A stretch of DNA of 53,778 nt from an uncultured Pelagibacteraceae bacterium. GTDB taxonomy: Bacteria > Pseudomonadota > Alphaproteobacteria > Pelagibacterales > Pelagibacteraceae. Of this stretch, positions 1-9,056 are shown one piece after another. Every line of letters starts with the position of its first letter. Positions within the stretch are counted from its first letter, which is position 1. The stretch lies in assembly GCA_902570915.1 (NCBI GenBank), contig CACGAB010000006.1, forward strand, positions 1 to 53,778, given 5' to 3'. The translations under genes were made by a program, and so were the position numbers. The notes under the pieces are model-generated. The model did no database searches. It was not told the origin of the DNA and saw only the letters and a program-made list of their open reading frames with translations.

Positions 1-239
1 TCATCTACTGTCTGATTAATCCTTTTTTTAATTTTAAAGATATTTAATAAAACACTCGTAAAACCTAGATAAGTAATTTCTTTCAATTTAAAAATGGATT
101 TGATACCAATCTTCTCTAAATTTACACCACCAACGGATAAATATTCAATATCATTATTATATTTTTGAATTTTGGAAATAGCAGTTGATGCAAGTTTATC
201 ACCAGATGGTTCACCCGTTAATACGAAAATTCTTTTCAT
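1..239 (-). CDS. lpxB: Lipid-A-disaccharide synthase, N-terminal part (cut by window start)
   Basis: Partial gene: only the first 79 codons lie inside the window. LpxB joins UDP-2,3-diacylglucosamine and lipid X to form the lipid A disaccharide at the inner membrane. The translated start shows the family signature GEPSGD at residues 9-14, within MKRIFVLTGEPSGDKLAS. The ATG (237-239) overlaps the lpxI stop codon as ATGA, which implies translational coupling. It is the last visible gene of the rpsB-to-lpx run and follows the usual lpxA-lpxI-lpxB order. The family assignment is firm; nothing can be said about the missing C-terminus. Confidence 0.88.
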   Translation of the reverse strand, partial: MKRIFVLTGEPSGDKLASTAISKIQKYNNDIEYLSVGGVNLEKIGIKSIFKLKEITYLGFTSVLLNIFKIKKRINQTVD

Positions 240-1021
240 CTTACTGAAATAAAAATTTTATTTTTATTGGCAAATTGAATGCATTGAATTTTATCTAAAA
301 AAATATTTTTTTTAGACTTCATAACTATACCTTTTAATCCGTATTTTTTGCAGTCTTTAAGCGTTTGAAGCCCTATGGTTGGCAAGTCCATCCTTAAGTC
401 CTGTTTTTTTTTTGGAAATTTAATTAAAATTCCACCTGAGTTTTTTTTTAATTTCGACAACATTTTTTTTGTACCTTGTCTGTCTTCCTTGGCAATAACT
501 TTATTATCTTTTACCACTAACGCTTGAACATGATCTAAAGTATTTGACTGGTTTAAAAATCTTATTCCTTGATTAATTGACATATTATCATTGATTGAAG
601 GTTTTACCTTAGTAAAATCCCCTTTTTTAGCATTTAATTCAGGATTGAAATAAGTTGAACTTATAACTTTAATCTTTTCATTATTTAGAATTTTAATTAT
701 AGCTTTTATAATAGCTGCATCACCTAATTTAGCAGCTTTGATAATACTCGGCATATAATAAATGCCTTTTAAATCCAATCTTAGAGACGAAAATTTAGGT
801 TTAGCTATTTTTCCTGCAAAAAGAACCTTGTTAGATTTTTTTTTTTTTATTAGGTCTATGATCTCTCCAAATTTTCCAATGCTTATTCTGAAAGAATTTT
901 TTTCTTTTACAAATTTATTATTTTTTGAAAAATCAATTATAAAATATTTTTTATTTAATTTTTTTATTTTTTTAAGAACAATTTTTGAAAAATCAGTATC
1001 GCCTAGAAATAAACCAAACAT
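236..1021 (-). CDS. lpxI: UDP-2,3-diacylglucosamine pyrophosphatase, LpxI type (DUF1009)
   Basis: Cleaves UDP-2,3-diacylglucosamine to lipid X and UMP, the step between LpxD/LpxC products and LpxB. The 261 residues match the LpxI family in length and layout. The N-terminal half carries the FAGKIAKP segment near residue 70, and the C-terminal half carries RMDLPTIG near residue 210; the family's essential aspartate is expected in that motif. LpxI replaces the unrelated LpxH in most Alphaproteobacteria, so its position between lpxA and lpxB is expected. The ATG lies 1 base after the lpxA stop, and the stop overlaps the lpxB ATG. The protein should be cytosolic or peripheral to the membrane. Confidence 0.9.
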   Translation of the reverse strand: MFGLFLGDTDFSKIVLKKIKKLNKKYFIIDFSKNNKFVKEKNSFRISIGKFGEIIDLIKKKKSNKVLFAGKIAKPKFSSLRLDLKGIYYMPSIIKAAKLGDAAIIKAIIKILNNEKIKVISSTYFNPELNAKKGDFTKVKPSINDNMSINQGIRFLNQSNTLDHVQALVVKDNKVIAKEDRQGTKKMLSKLKKNSGGILIKFPKKKQDLRMDLPTIGLQTLKDCKKYGLKGIVMKSKKNIFLDKIQCIQFANKNKIFISVR

Positions 1022-1022
1022 T

Positions 1023-1805
1023 TTATTTTAAAAAAGGTGTACATATTGGTCTTTTTTTATCTTTCTCTAAAAATTCAACAACATCTTTTACTAGGTCGTT
1101 TTTTTTTAGTTCAGATTTTAAATTTTTTAAATTCTCAGTTAAATTTTCGCTTTTGAATATCTCTTTATAAGCTTCAGTTAGTGAAATAATCTCTTTATTT
1201 GGTATTTTTTGTCTTCTTAATCCTATTAAGTTTAGTCCTTGAAGTATACTTCTGTTGCCATGAACCATTGCATAAGGAATAACATCTCTAACAACACCAC
1301 ACATACCACCAATCATTGCAAACTTACCTACTCTAGTAAATTGTTGGACCGCTGAGTTTCCTCCTATAATTACATTTTGTTCAATGTGTGCATGACCACC
1401 AAGAGGTACATTATTAGCTAAAATTACATTGTCCTCAACAATACAATCGTGTGCCACATGGGATGAAACCATGAATAAACAATTATTCCCAACTTTTGTT
1501 AAACCACCACCTCCAATTGTCCCTGTATTGATAGTTACATATTCTCTAATTTTATTCCCGTCACCTATTTCAAGCTTAGTATCCTCACCTTTGTATTTTA
1601 GATCTTGAGGTTCATTGCCAATTGAAGCAAATGAATAAATTTTATTTTTCTTACCAATTTTTGTTTTACCTAAAACTTGGACATGAGACTGTAAAATTAC
1701 TTCATCACCTATTTCAACATTTGGTCCTACCACACAATAAGGACCAATTTTTACATTTGAGGAAATTTTTGCCTTTGGATCTATTGTTGCAGTATTATGA
1801 ATCAT
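1023..1805 (-). CDS. lpxA: Acyl-ACP--UDP-N-acetylglucosamine O-acyltransferase
   Basis: First committed acyl transfer of lipid A synthesis, moving a 3-hydroxyacyl chain from ACP to the 3-OH of UDP-GlcNAc. The 260-residue protein is mostly hexapeptide repeats forming a left-handed beta helix (about residues 1-190), followed by a helical C-terminus. The catalytic histidine region is seen as SHVAHDC (H116 and H119), with a further conserved histidine at GGHAH (H138). Length equals the usual LpxA. The ATG shares one base with the lpxD stop (TAATG), implying coupled translation. Acyl chain length cannot be read from the sequence with confidence. Confidence 0.95.
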   Translation of the reverse strand: MIHNTATIDPKAKISSNVKIGPYCVVGPNVEIGDEVILQSHVQVLGKTKIGKKNKIYSFASIGNEPQDLKYKGEDTKLEIGDGNKIREYVTINTGTIGGGGLTKVGNNCLFMVSSHVAHDCIVEDNVILANNVPLGGHAHIEQNVIIGGNSAVQQFTRVGKFAMIGGMCGVVRDVIPYAMVHGNRSILQGLNLIGLRRQKIPNKEIISLTEAYKEIFKSENLTENLKNLKSELKKNDLVKDVVEFLEKDKKRPICTPFLK

Positions 1806-2779
1806 TATTTATTTTCTCTTAAAAACTCTCTTAAATTTTTTGCTGGATATCCCATAACTCTAGAATTATCAGGGATATCTTTTATAACCCCACTACCTCC
1901 AGCTATATCCACATTGTTTCCAATTTTTAAATGACCAGATATTCCTGCTTGACCACCAATCCTTACATTATTTCCTATTATAGAACTGCCTGCTATACCA
2001 ACCTGGCCAGCAATAATTGTATTTTCCCCAATTTTTACATTGTGAGCTATATGTATCTGATTATCTAAGAATGTGTTTTTGCCAATCTCAGTATTTGACA
2101 TTGACCCACGATCAATCGTTGCACCACAACCAATTTCACAGTGCTCATTGATTATTACAATTCCAATATGAGGATATCTAAGATTTTTTTTGTTGTTTGG
2201 AAAAAATCCAAAGCCTTTTTTTCCAATTGTGCAATTATCAAGAATAATTACATTATTTTTGATTATTGAATTTCTTATAATTGTATTTGAGCCGATGCTA
2301 CAATTGTCTCCAATTTCAACATTTTTTTCTATAATTGTATTATGACCAATCAAACAATTAGTTCCAATTTTGACATTTTCTCCTATCAGAACATTTCTGC
2401 CGTGAATAACACTCTTATGTTCTGTGTTTTCTATATTTAAAACTTTATTGTCAAATTTATCATTTACTGAGTTTGGGTAGAATTTTTCAGTAATGCTGGC
2501 AACTGCGGTAAGAACATTATTCACAATAATAGGTTCGCAAGTTTTTGGTAAAAAATCCTTTAATAATTCTGAAGTTAAACAAAATAATGCTTTAGTTGAT
2601 TTTGCTACTTCCTTATATTTCTGTGAATGAAAGAAAGTTATAGATTTTTTATCAGCACTATATAAATCCTTTATATCATAGAAGTTGAAATCTTCTTTTT
2701 TTTGATTTGTAATTTTTAAAAATTCGTGAACTTTAGTGAGGCTAATTGGGCCTTTATTTAAAAAGAAAGGATTAGACAT
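1805..2779 (-). CDS. lpxD: UDP-3-O-(3-hydroxyacyl)glucosamine N-acyltransferase
   Basis: Adds the second hydroxyacyl chain, at the amine of UDP-3-O-acylglucosamine. The 324-residue protein has an N-terminal uridine-binding domain (about 1-100) and then a long hexapeptide helix. [13 protein letters not shown] holds the catalytic histidine, and the C-terminus ends in [15 protein letters not shown]. An upstream in-frame TTG at 2794 would add five residues (MIKAI), but the ATG at 2779 is preferred because the family starts near there. Gene order is unusual: fabZ lies before lpxD here, whereas the common order is lpxD-fabZ-lpxA. About 51 bases separate it from fabZ, one of the larger gaps in this cluster. 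Confidence 0.93.
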   Translation of the reverse strand: MSNPFFLNKGPISLTKVHEFLKITNQKKEDFNFYDIKDLYSADKKSITFFHSQKYKEVAKSTKALFCLTSELLKDFLPKTCEPIIVNNVLTAVASITEKFYPNSVNDKFDNKVLNIENTEHKSVIHGRNVLIGENVKIGTNCLIGHNTIIEKNVEIGDNCSIGSNTIIRNSIIKNNVIILDNCTIGKKGFGFFPNNKKNLRYPHIGIVIINEHCEIGCGATIDRGSMSNTEIGKNTFLDNQIHIAHNVKIGENTIIAGQVGIAGSSIIGNNVRIGGQAGISGHLKIGNNVDIAGGSGVIKDIPDNSRVMGYPAKNLREFLRENK

Positions 2780-2830
2780 GATTGCTTTTATCAAAGCAAA
2801 GTTACTTTTGTAGTAAAGAAATATTGCTGA

Positions 2831-3277
2831 TTATTTCCTGTCAACAATAGTAGCTGACCATACAGCATCAGCAACTTTAGTATTATTTACAAAGGCATCA
2901 CCTTTATATTTCCATACTCGCCCGTGTGATCTTATTGCCTCTATTTTTAATTCAAGTTTACAGTCTGGTATCACTGGGTTTCTAAAACGAGCTTTCTCTA
3001 CACTCATTAAAAAAACTAATTTATTTTCATATGTAGCTTTATCTAAACCATGTGCTGTTAACGCAGCAGCAGCTTGGCCAAAAGACTCAACAATTAAAAC
3101 ACCTGGCATAACAGGTTGTCCGGGAAAATGTCCATTTACAAAAAAACTATCTTTCTTAACATTTAGAATTGCTGTAGCAGAAGATAATTTTTTGATGTCG
3201 TACAATTCATCAACCAATAACATTGGTTCTCTATGAGGTAATAAATCTTTAATTTGTTTTCTATTTAATTTTTCCAT
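2831..3277 (-). CDS. fabZ: 3-hydroxyacyl-[acyl-carrier-protein] dehydratase
   Basis: Dehydrates 3-hydroxyacyl-ACP in fatty acid elongation and competes with LpxA and LpxD for hydroxyacyl-ACP, which explains its place in the lipid A cluster. It is a cytosolic hot-dog fold protein of 148 residues, normal for the family. The active-site histidine is H50 in GHFPGQPVMPG and the glutamate is E64 in ESFGQAA; HREPMLLVD lies near the N-terminus. The ATG directly abuts the upstream skp stop codon. It sits between skp and lpxD rather than between lpxD and lpxA. Confidence 0.95.
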   Translation of the reverse strand: MEKLNRKQIKDLLPHREPMLLVDELYDIKKLSSATAILNVKKDSFFVNGHFPGQPVMPGVLIVESFGQAAAALTAHGLDKATYENKLVFLMSVEKARFRNPVIPDCKLELKIEAIRSHGRVWKYKGDAFVNNTKVADAVWSATIVDRK

Positions 3278-3790
3278 TTATTTAATCTCAGTATTAATTA
3301 TTTGCAATATATCTTTCGTTATATCATTTTCGGCCCTTGCCATAAATATATTCTTTTTATCAATTATAATATCAATTGAATTTTCTTTCATGTATTTTCT
3401 AATTATAGGATCGATTAATTTTAAAAATTTGCTGAGCTCATTATTTTTTTTTATATTTAAATCTTTTATTATCTTTCTTCTTAATTCTTCAAATGAGTTT
3501 ACTTCTTTTCTCAAATCCGATACTTTATTTTTTAGTTCCTCCTCTGAAATTAAATTTTTTGTTTTTAAAATTTCCTCATTTTTTTTACTCAATCCATTTT
3601 CAATTTCTTTGAGTTTCTTAGTCTCTTTGTTTCTTAATTTTTCAATCTTTTTAATAATTTTTAAAGCAGGCTCAGATTTATTAATAATTAATTCAACGTC
3701 CAAGAAAGCGATATTTTCCTTAGACCAAGATTTTGAAAAGCTTAGTAAAAAAAAAATAATTATTAAAAATATTTTTTTTTTTAAGATCAA
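3278..3790 (-). CDS. skp: OmpH/Skp-family periplasmic chaperone
   Basis: Probable periplasmic chaperone that carries unfolded outer-membrane proteins to the BAM complex. Residues 1-23 form a signal peptide (basic start, long hydrophobic stretch, SKSWS before the mature KE). The remainder is a Lys/Glu-rich coiled coil with the Skp/OmpH pattern, opening with IAFLDVELIINKSEPA and ending in a short beta region. The only plausible start is TTG at 3790, embedded in the TGA stop of bamA (TTGA); no ATG exists near the signal peptide. Sequence identity to E. coli Skp is low, so the call rests on length, signal peptide, coiled coil and position next to bamA. Confidence 0.8.
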   Translation of the reverse strand: MILKKKIFLIIIFFLLSFSKSWSKENIAFLDVELIINKSEPALKIIKKIEKLRNKETKKLKEIENGLSKKNEEILKTKNLISEEELKNKVSDLRKEVNSFEELRRKIIKDLNIKKNNELSKFLKLIDPIIRKYMKENSIDIIIDKKNIFMARAENDITKDILQIINTEIK

Positions 3791-6030
3791 AATGTAGTAC
3801 CAAGATTAAATTTGAATGATTCAGTTTTATCAGTATCAACTGAGCTAATTGGATGTGAAAAAGATACACTTAATGGTCCGATTACGGTAAACCAATCGAC
3901 TCCTACTCCTATTGAAGATCTAATCTTATTAGTATCACTCAAACCTGAGTCATAATCAACGCCCCAAACATTACCTGCATCAAAAAACATTGAGACATCC
4001 ATATTTTGGATATTGGGTAGAAGTTGTGGCACTGATGTTTGTATATTAACTGAGGAAGCATAATTTCCTCCGATAAAATCATTACCATCTTTAGGTCCAA
4101 TCCCACCTCTTACAAATCCTCTTAATCTACTACCAGGTAAATATATTCTTTCAGATAATTTTATATTATCATTAGTTAATGAATTAGCTGATTTAGCGAA
4201 AAAAGAGAATTTTGTAACATTGTCTTGATATAATTCTTTGTAAGCAGTGTAAATATATGTATTTGTTAAAGAATTATTATCACTAATTACTGGAAGATTA
4301 ACTGAATAGAAACTTTTAAAACCATCTGTTGGTCTGTATTTTTGATTTCTCTTATCATAATCTAAATTTAAATTCAAAAAAGTGTCCCAGTAATTCCCTT
4401 CTTGTGATTTTTGTCTAGTTGATGCTGAACTGTTCGTTTCTATTTTTTCATAATAAGTCTCTTGTCCTAGACCTAAAAAAAGATCATCCTGATATTCAAA
4501 ACCGGTTCCAAAACCAAATCCGGTTTTAGTAGTTTTGTATCCTGAATCTGTTAACTTATCAGTCTCTAAAGATTGGATATTTAGATTAACAGATTTATCA
4601 GAATTCCTAAAATTTGGATTATTTACATTAAATTGACCTTTTAATGTTTCCTCAGAAACAGTGAGTTCACTTACCAACTTAATACCCCGACCAAGATAAT
4701 TATTTTCTTTGACTGCAAAACTTAATGTATTCCCATCTGTACCAACCCCTGCACCAGCCATTATCTCTCCAGTGGCTTTCTCCACAATTGTAATGTCGAT
4801 ATCTTTACTTTTGTCTTCATTATCAATGATTTTGCTCTCCACATTTTCAAAAATGTTAAGTGACTTTATGTTATTAATAGATTTTGAAGCTAAAATTGCA
4901 TTAAATTCATCACCTTCATCGATTAATAATTGATTCCTAATTACATTTTCTTGAGTGATATTGTTTCCATAAATATTTATACGATTAATAGAAAACCTTT
5001 TACCTTCTGAAACGTTAAAAGTTAGGTCAATTTTATTATCGAAAACATTTTCATCAATTTTAGTTTCCAATGTTTTAAATTCCTCATCAAGAATTATTTC
5101 TTCAATCTTATCTAAAATCTTTTCAATAACAAATAGTGAATATTTTTGTCCATTTAATTTTTTAAATAAATTTTCTAAATCTACAAAATTTTCTTTATCA
5201 AGATCTATTGGTAAATTTAAAGAAATTTTGTTGAAGAAATATCTATTACTGGGAACAATATTATATATTAATTCAAATTCTGTATCATCAATTAGCCTCG
5301 CAAATGAAGAATTGACTTTTACATCATAATAACCTTTGTTAAGATAAAAATTTCTCAAAAGTCTTTCATCAAGTTCTATGATTTTTTGATTTAAAAATTT
5401 TTTACCAGATATAAATTTCCAAAATTTGTATTCCTCGCTAACAATCACAGATCTTAGCTTTCTATCTTTAAAAACTTTATCCCCTATAAAAGAAATCTTT
5501 TTGATTTTTGCTTTATCACCAATTTCAACTTCATAAACTAAATTCACTTTATTATCAGATAATTTCTCAACCATTAAATTTACCTTAGAAAAAAAATATC
5601 CTTTTTGCTTTAAAAAATTTGTAATATTTTTCTTATCTTCGATTAATAAAATGTCATTATATGAAGACCTAGATTTAACTTTTATAGTTTTTTCTAATTC
5701 TTTTGTTAAAGTCTTCGACTTTAGTCCTTTAATCGATACATTTTCTACTACTGGATTTTCTTTTACAATAATCGATAAAATATTATTTTCTAATGAAACT
5801 TTTACATCTTCAAAAAAGTTCGTATCATAGATATCTTTTAAAATTTGATTCAAATCATTTTTGTTAATATCATCACCCACTTTTATATTTGAAAACATTT
5901 TGATACTGTCTTTCGAAACTCTCTCATTGCCTTTTATTTGAAATTCATTTACAACTTCAGCAAATAGGACAGTGTTAAATGAAAAAAATAAGAATATTGT
6001 TATAATTATTTTTTTATTAAAATTTTTCAT
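3787..6030 (-). CDS. bamA: Outer membrane protein assembly factor BamA
   Basis: Core of the machinery that folds beta-barrel proteins into the outer membrane. At 747 residues it has a signal peptide (about 1-24), five POTRA repeats to about residue 410, and a C-terminal 16-strand barrel. The barrel contains the lid-lock motif LRGF in the segment YLPGSRLRGFVRGG and ends with the classic terminal phenylalanine (NLGTTF). It lies between dxr and skp. In many proteobacteria rseP sits between dxr and bamA; here only 8 bases separate them. The ATG is clear, and the stop overlaps the skp start. Confidence 0.95.
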   Translation of the reverse strand: MKNFNKKIIITIFLFFSFNTVLFAEVVNEFQIKGNERVSKDSIKMFSNIKVGDDINKNDLNQILKDIYDTNFFEDVKVSLENNILSIIVKENPVVENVSIKGLKSKTLTKELEKTIKVKSRSSYNDILLIEDKKNITNFLKQKGYFFSKVNLMVEKLSDNKVNLVYEVEIGDKAKIKKISFIGDKVFKDRKLRSVIVSEEYKFWKFISGKKFLNQKIIELDERLLRNFYLNKGYYDVKVNSSFARLIDDTEFELIYNIVPSNRYFFNKISLNLPIDLDKENFVDLENLFKKLNGQKYSLFVIEKILDKIEEIILDEEFKTLETKIDENVFDNKIDLTFNVSEGKRFSINRINIYGNNITQENVIRNQLLIDEGDEFNAILASKSINNIKSLNIFENVESKIIDNEDKSKDIDITIVEKATGEIMAGAGVGTDGNTLSFAVKENNYLGRGIKLVSELTVSEETLKGQFNVNNPNFRNSDKSVNLNIQSLETDKLTDSGYKTTKTGFGFGTGFEYQDDLFLGLGQETYYEKIETNSSASTRQKSQEGNYWDTFLNLNLDYDKRNQKYRPTDGFKSFYSVNLPVISDNNSLTNTYIYTAYKELYQDNVTKFSFFAKSANSLTNDNIKLSERIYLPGSRLRGFVRGGIGPKDGNDFIGGNYASSVNIQTSVPQLLPNIQNMDVSMFFDAGNVWGVDYDSGLSDTNKIRSSIGVGVDWFTVIGPLSVSFSHPISSVDTDKTESFKFNLGTTF

Positions 6031-6038
6031 TTTGTTAA

Positions 6039-7199
6039 TTAATTGATTTCACTATTCAACTTATCATTTACAGCATTATTCAAATTTATTATATCATCAA
6101 TTTTTTTTACTTTTAATTTTTTAAATTTTTTAAATTCATTTAGCTCAAGTATAGTATTCATTTTTTTATAAATATCAGTAAATTTAATTTTATCATCTAA
6201 AAAGGATTTGACTAATTTGTCATTGGTTGAAACTAAAATAGTTTCAAAAAGTGAGGACTTTTCTGGTAATTTATTTAATATTTTAACCACTGGGAAACGT
6301 TTTAAATTAATATCTTGGAATTCTAAATTATTCAAAATTTTTAAATCTATTTTTTTTGAATGAATCGTTTGATTTGAAAAATAAAGTGAATTCGATATTG
6401 GTATCCTCATATTTGTATCATGTACAATTATTTTTGTTAATCCATTTTTAAATTTCAAAATAGCATGAACATAAGACTTGGGATGAATAATTATTGATAA
6501 TTTTTTATATGGGACATCAAAAATTTTTTTTGCCTCAATTATCTCAAAAATCTTATTCATCATAGTTGATGAATCAACGGAAATTTTTTTTCCCATGTTC
6601 CAATTTGGATGTTTAACAGCTTGTTTAATTTTAATTTTATGAAATTTTTTAACAGGGTATTTTAAGAAAGGACCACCTGAAGCTGTCAAATAAATCTTAT
6701 CTATTATATTACTATCAATCCCTTTTAAAGCATACCAAATAGAAAAATGCTCTGAATCTACTGGTATGAAATTAGTTTTATTCTTTTTCAATTCATTTCG
6801 GATTAAATCCCAACCACAAATAATCGCCTCTTTGTTTGCAATTGCAATATTTTTGGTGTGTTTTATAACTTCAATCGTAGGTTTTAATCCTTCAATACCT
6901 GAGATTGAGCTCATTGTATAATCAATTTTCTTTTTAAAAATTTTTTTTAAACCATCAAAATTATTTAAAACGTTAATATTTCTGGAAAATTTATTTTTTT
7001 TTGCTTCAAGATAACTTAAAGAATTATTTATAATTAGATTTTTAACATTAAAAAACTTAGCTTGTTTTAAAAGTTCTTTGTAGTTTGAGTCAGTAGATAA
7101 CAATATTATTTCAAATTTTTTTTTATCTTTCTTAATAATTTCAATTAAAGTTCTACCTATTGAACCTGTCGAGCCTAATATTGCAATTTTTCTTTTCAT
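6039..7199 (-). CDS. dxr: 1-deoxy-D-xylulose 5-phosphate reductoisomerase
   Basis: Converts DXP to MEP with NADPH, the committing step of non-mevalonate isoprenoid synthesis. Of 386 residues, the N-terminus has the nucleotide-binding GSTGSIGRT. The middle has the metal-binding DSEH, then TASGGPF and the HPNWNMGKKISVDSSTMMNK signature. An upstream in-frame TTG at 7202 would add one residue; the ATG at 7199 is preferred and shares a base with the cdsA stop (TGATG). Placed after uppS and cdsA, it groups isoprenoid supply with undecaprenyl synthesis. Lysine and asparagine content is very high, as in its neighbours. Confidence 0.95.
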   Translation of the reverse strand: MKRKIAILGSTGSIGRTLIEIIKKDKKKFEIILLSTDSNYKELLKQAKFFNVKNLIINNSLSYLEAKKNKFSRNINVLNNFDGLKKIFKKKIDYTMSSISGIEGLKPTIEVIKHTKNIAIANKEAIICGWDLIRNELKKNKTNFIPVDSEHFSIWYALKGIDSNIIDKIYLTASGGPFLKYPVKKFHKIKIKQAVKHPNWNMGKKISVDSSTMMNKIFEIIEAKKIFDVPYKKLSIIIHPKSYVHAILKFKNGLTKIIVHDTNMRIPISNSLYFSNQTIHSKKIDLKILNNLEFQDINLKRFPVVKILNKLPEKSSLFETILVSTNDKLVKSFLDDKIKFTDIYKKMNTILELNEFKKFKKLKVKKIDDIINLNNAVNDKLNSEIN

Positions 7200-7837
7200 C
7201 AAATAATAAAAGTTAAAATAAATATTATCGGTAATACAAAAATCATTCCATCAACTCTATCAAGCAAACCTCCATGACCAGGTAAAATATTTCCAGTATC
7301 TTTCAATTTAGCTTTTCTCTTAAAATAAGAAATTATTAAGTCACCTAATTGACTTATTAATGAAATAAATAATATACCTAGAGGAATTTTGATAGGATCT
7401 TTTTCTAAAATATTGTTATCTATATATTCTAAAAATAAAATACCTACAACTATTGAAAATAAAAAACTACCAACTACTCCAGAATAAGTTTTGTTTGGAC
7501 TTATTTTTGTAAGTTTAGGACCCTTGAAAATTTTTCCAAATATATAGCCTCCTAAATCAGTTAAAATGCAAATTAATATTATAAATAGAAAAAAAAATTG
7601 ACCCATATATTCCCTCATAAAAAATGCAGAAAAGAATGAAAAAATTAAAAAAAGGAACCCAAAAAAACATATCAGGTAATTTGTTTTGCTCATCTTTAAC
7701 CATTCGTAGCTAGTTAGCAAAAAAAGTAAGCACAAAAATAATGCGAAAAATAATGATCCATGATAAATAGAAAATACAGCAATTGGTAGCAATATTATTG
7801 AACTTAATATTCTCTTTTGTAATTCCGTATTGATCAT
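7199..7837 (-). CDS. cdsA: Phosphatidate cytidylyltransferase
   Basis: Inner-membrane enzyme making CDP-diacylglycerol from phosphatidate and CTP, the entry to all phospholipids. The 212 residues include about six hydrophobic segments, and the C-terminus has the CDS signature (GDLIISYFKRKAKLKDTG, then LPGHGGLLDRVDG). SPNKTYSGVVGS, another family motif, lies near residue 115. It is shorter than the roughly 270-residue E. coli enzyme, mostly by loss of N-terminal membrane segments; short forms occur in Alphaproteobacteria. The start overlaps the uppS stop by 4 bases. Confidence 0.92.
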   Translation of the reverse strand: MINTELQKRILSSIILLPIAVFSIYHGSLFFALFLCLLFLLTSYEWLKMSKTNYLICFFGFLFLIFSFFSAFFMREYMGQFFFLFIILICILTDLGGYIFGKIFKGPKLTKISPNKTYSGVVGSFLFSIVVGILFLEYIDNNILEKDPIKIPLGILFISLISQLGDLIISYFKRKAKLKDTGNILPGHGGLLDRVDGMIFVLPIIFILTFII

Positions 7838-8508
7838 ATATTACCAAAATTCCTTTTTATTTTCTTATAAGATTTAATTATTCTGTTAAAATCTTTTTCG
7901 TTAAAATCAGGCCATAATTTTTTTTCAAAAAATATTTCCGAATATGCCAATTGCCATAATAAAAAATTACTTAATCTTTTTGTGTTTCCTGTTCTAATTA
8001 ATAGATCTGGATCTGGAATATCTTTCGTTTGTAAGTATTTTGAAATATTTTTTTCATTAACTCTCTCTTTATTTTTATAAATTTTTCTAAATGCGTAAAT
8101 TAATTCAGTTTTAGAACCATAATTTAAAGCAAGGTTAATTTGTAATTTTTTATTTTTTGAGGTTTTTTTTTCAGATAAATGAAGAAGTTTATTAAGCTTG
8201 AGAGAAAAGTTTTTAATACCAATAATCTTTAATTTGATATTTTGTTTACGTAATTCCTCAATTCTATTGATTAAAAAATTTTCAAGTAAATTAAAAAGAT
8301 AATTAATTTCTTTTTTTGGTCTTTTCCAATTTTCAGTAGAAAATGCATATAATGTTAGAAATTTGATTTTGTTTTTAACTGCTTCTTTTATAATTTTTTC
8401 AACTGTGTTAAGACCAGCTTTATGACCAGCATTTCTTGAATTTTTGTATCTTAAGCCCCATCTACCATTACCATCCATTATGATGGCTACATGTTTCAAT
8501 GGGTTCAT
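7834..8508 (-). CDS. uppS: Undecaprenyl diphosphate synthase (cis-prenyltransferase)
   Basis: Condenses isopentenyl diphosphates onto farnesyl diphosphate to give the C55 lipid carrier for peptidoglycan and surface glycans. The 224-residue protein has the catalytic aspartate D12 in IIMDGNGRWG, the motif SRNAGHKAG, the FSTENWKRP segment and the C-terminal PDPDLLIRTG with SNFLLWQLAYSE. All are hallmarks of bacterial cis-prenyltransferases. The ATG overlaps the frr stop by 4 bases. Product chain length is inferred from context only. Confidence 0.95.
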   Translation of the reverse strand: MNPLKHVAIIMDGNGRWGLRYKNSRNAGHKAGLNTVEKIIKEAVKNKIKFLTLYAFSTENWKRPKKEINYLFNLLENFLINRIEELRKQNIKLKIIGIKNFSLKLNKLLHLSEKKTSKNKKLQINLALNYGSKTELIYAFRKIYKNKERVNEKNISKYLQTKDIPDPDLLIRTGNTKRLSNFLLWQLAYSEIFFEKKLWPDFNEKDFNRIIKSYKKIKRNFGNI

Positions 8509-9056
8509 ATTTTCATTATTTCTTTTTCTTTAATCGATACTTTTTCATCAACAATTTTGGTATGATTATCAGTTATATTTTGAATATTTTTTTCAAAAGA
8601 TTTCTCTTCATCTTCGCCTATTTCTTTATTTTTTAATAATTTTTTTAACTCTTCGTTAGCGTCTCTTCTTATATTCCTTATTGAAATTTTACATTTCTCA
8701 CCCATTGATTTAATCAATTTTTTAAGCTCTGTTCTTCTTTCTTCATTAAGTTCAGGGATGGGTAGTCTCATTAATTGACCATCGATCTGAGGATTCAATC
8801 CTAACTCTGATTTTTTTATCGCTCCATCAATTAATGGAACATTATTCTGATCCCAAACCTGAATATTTATCATTCTTGGCTCAGGCGTTGTAATACTAGC
8901 AATTTGATTAATTGGCATTTGTTGTCCGTAAACATCAACCTTAATGATATCAAGCATTGTTGCATTTGCTCTACCTGTTCTTAATGAAGATAGTTCTTTT
9001 GAAAAGACTTCAATTGCTTTATCCATTTTAAGGCTATGAGACTTCTCATCAAACAT
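8505..9056 (-). CDS. frr: Ribosome recycling factor
   Basis: Splits post-termination ribosomes together with EF-G. The 183-residue protein is standard length. The N-terminal helix carries FSKELSSLRTGRANATMLD, the domain II strands follow (VDVYGQQMPINQIASITTPEPR), and the C-terminal helices contain RRDANEELKKL. It starts directly after the tsf stop codon. In most related genomes pyrH (UMP kinase) sits between tsf and frr; it is absent here. Confidence 0.96.
   Translation of the reverse strand: MFDEKSHSLKMDKAIEVFSKELSSLRTGRANATMLDIIKVDVYGQQMPINQIASITTPEPRMINIQVWDQNNVPLIDGAIKKSELGLNPQIDGQLMRLPIPELNEERRTELKKLIKSMGEKCKISIRNIRRDANEELKKLLKNKEIGEDEEKSFEKNIQNITDNHTKIVDEKVSIKEKEIMKI

Noticed and set aside
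2780..2794. TTG start for lpxD adding MIKAI
   Set aside because: The ATG at 2779 fits the family N-terminus, and no better ribosome binding site supports the TTG.
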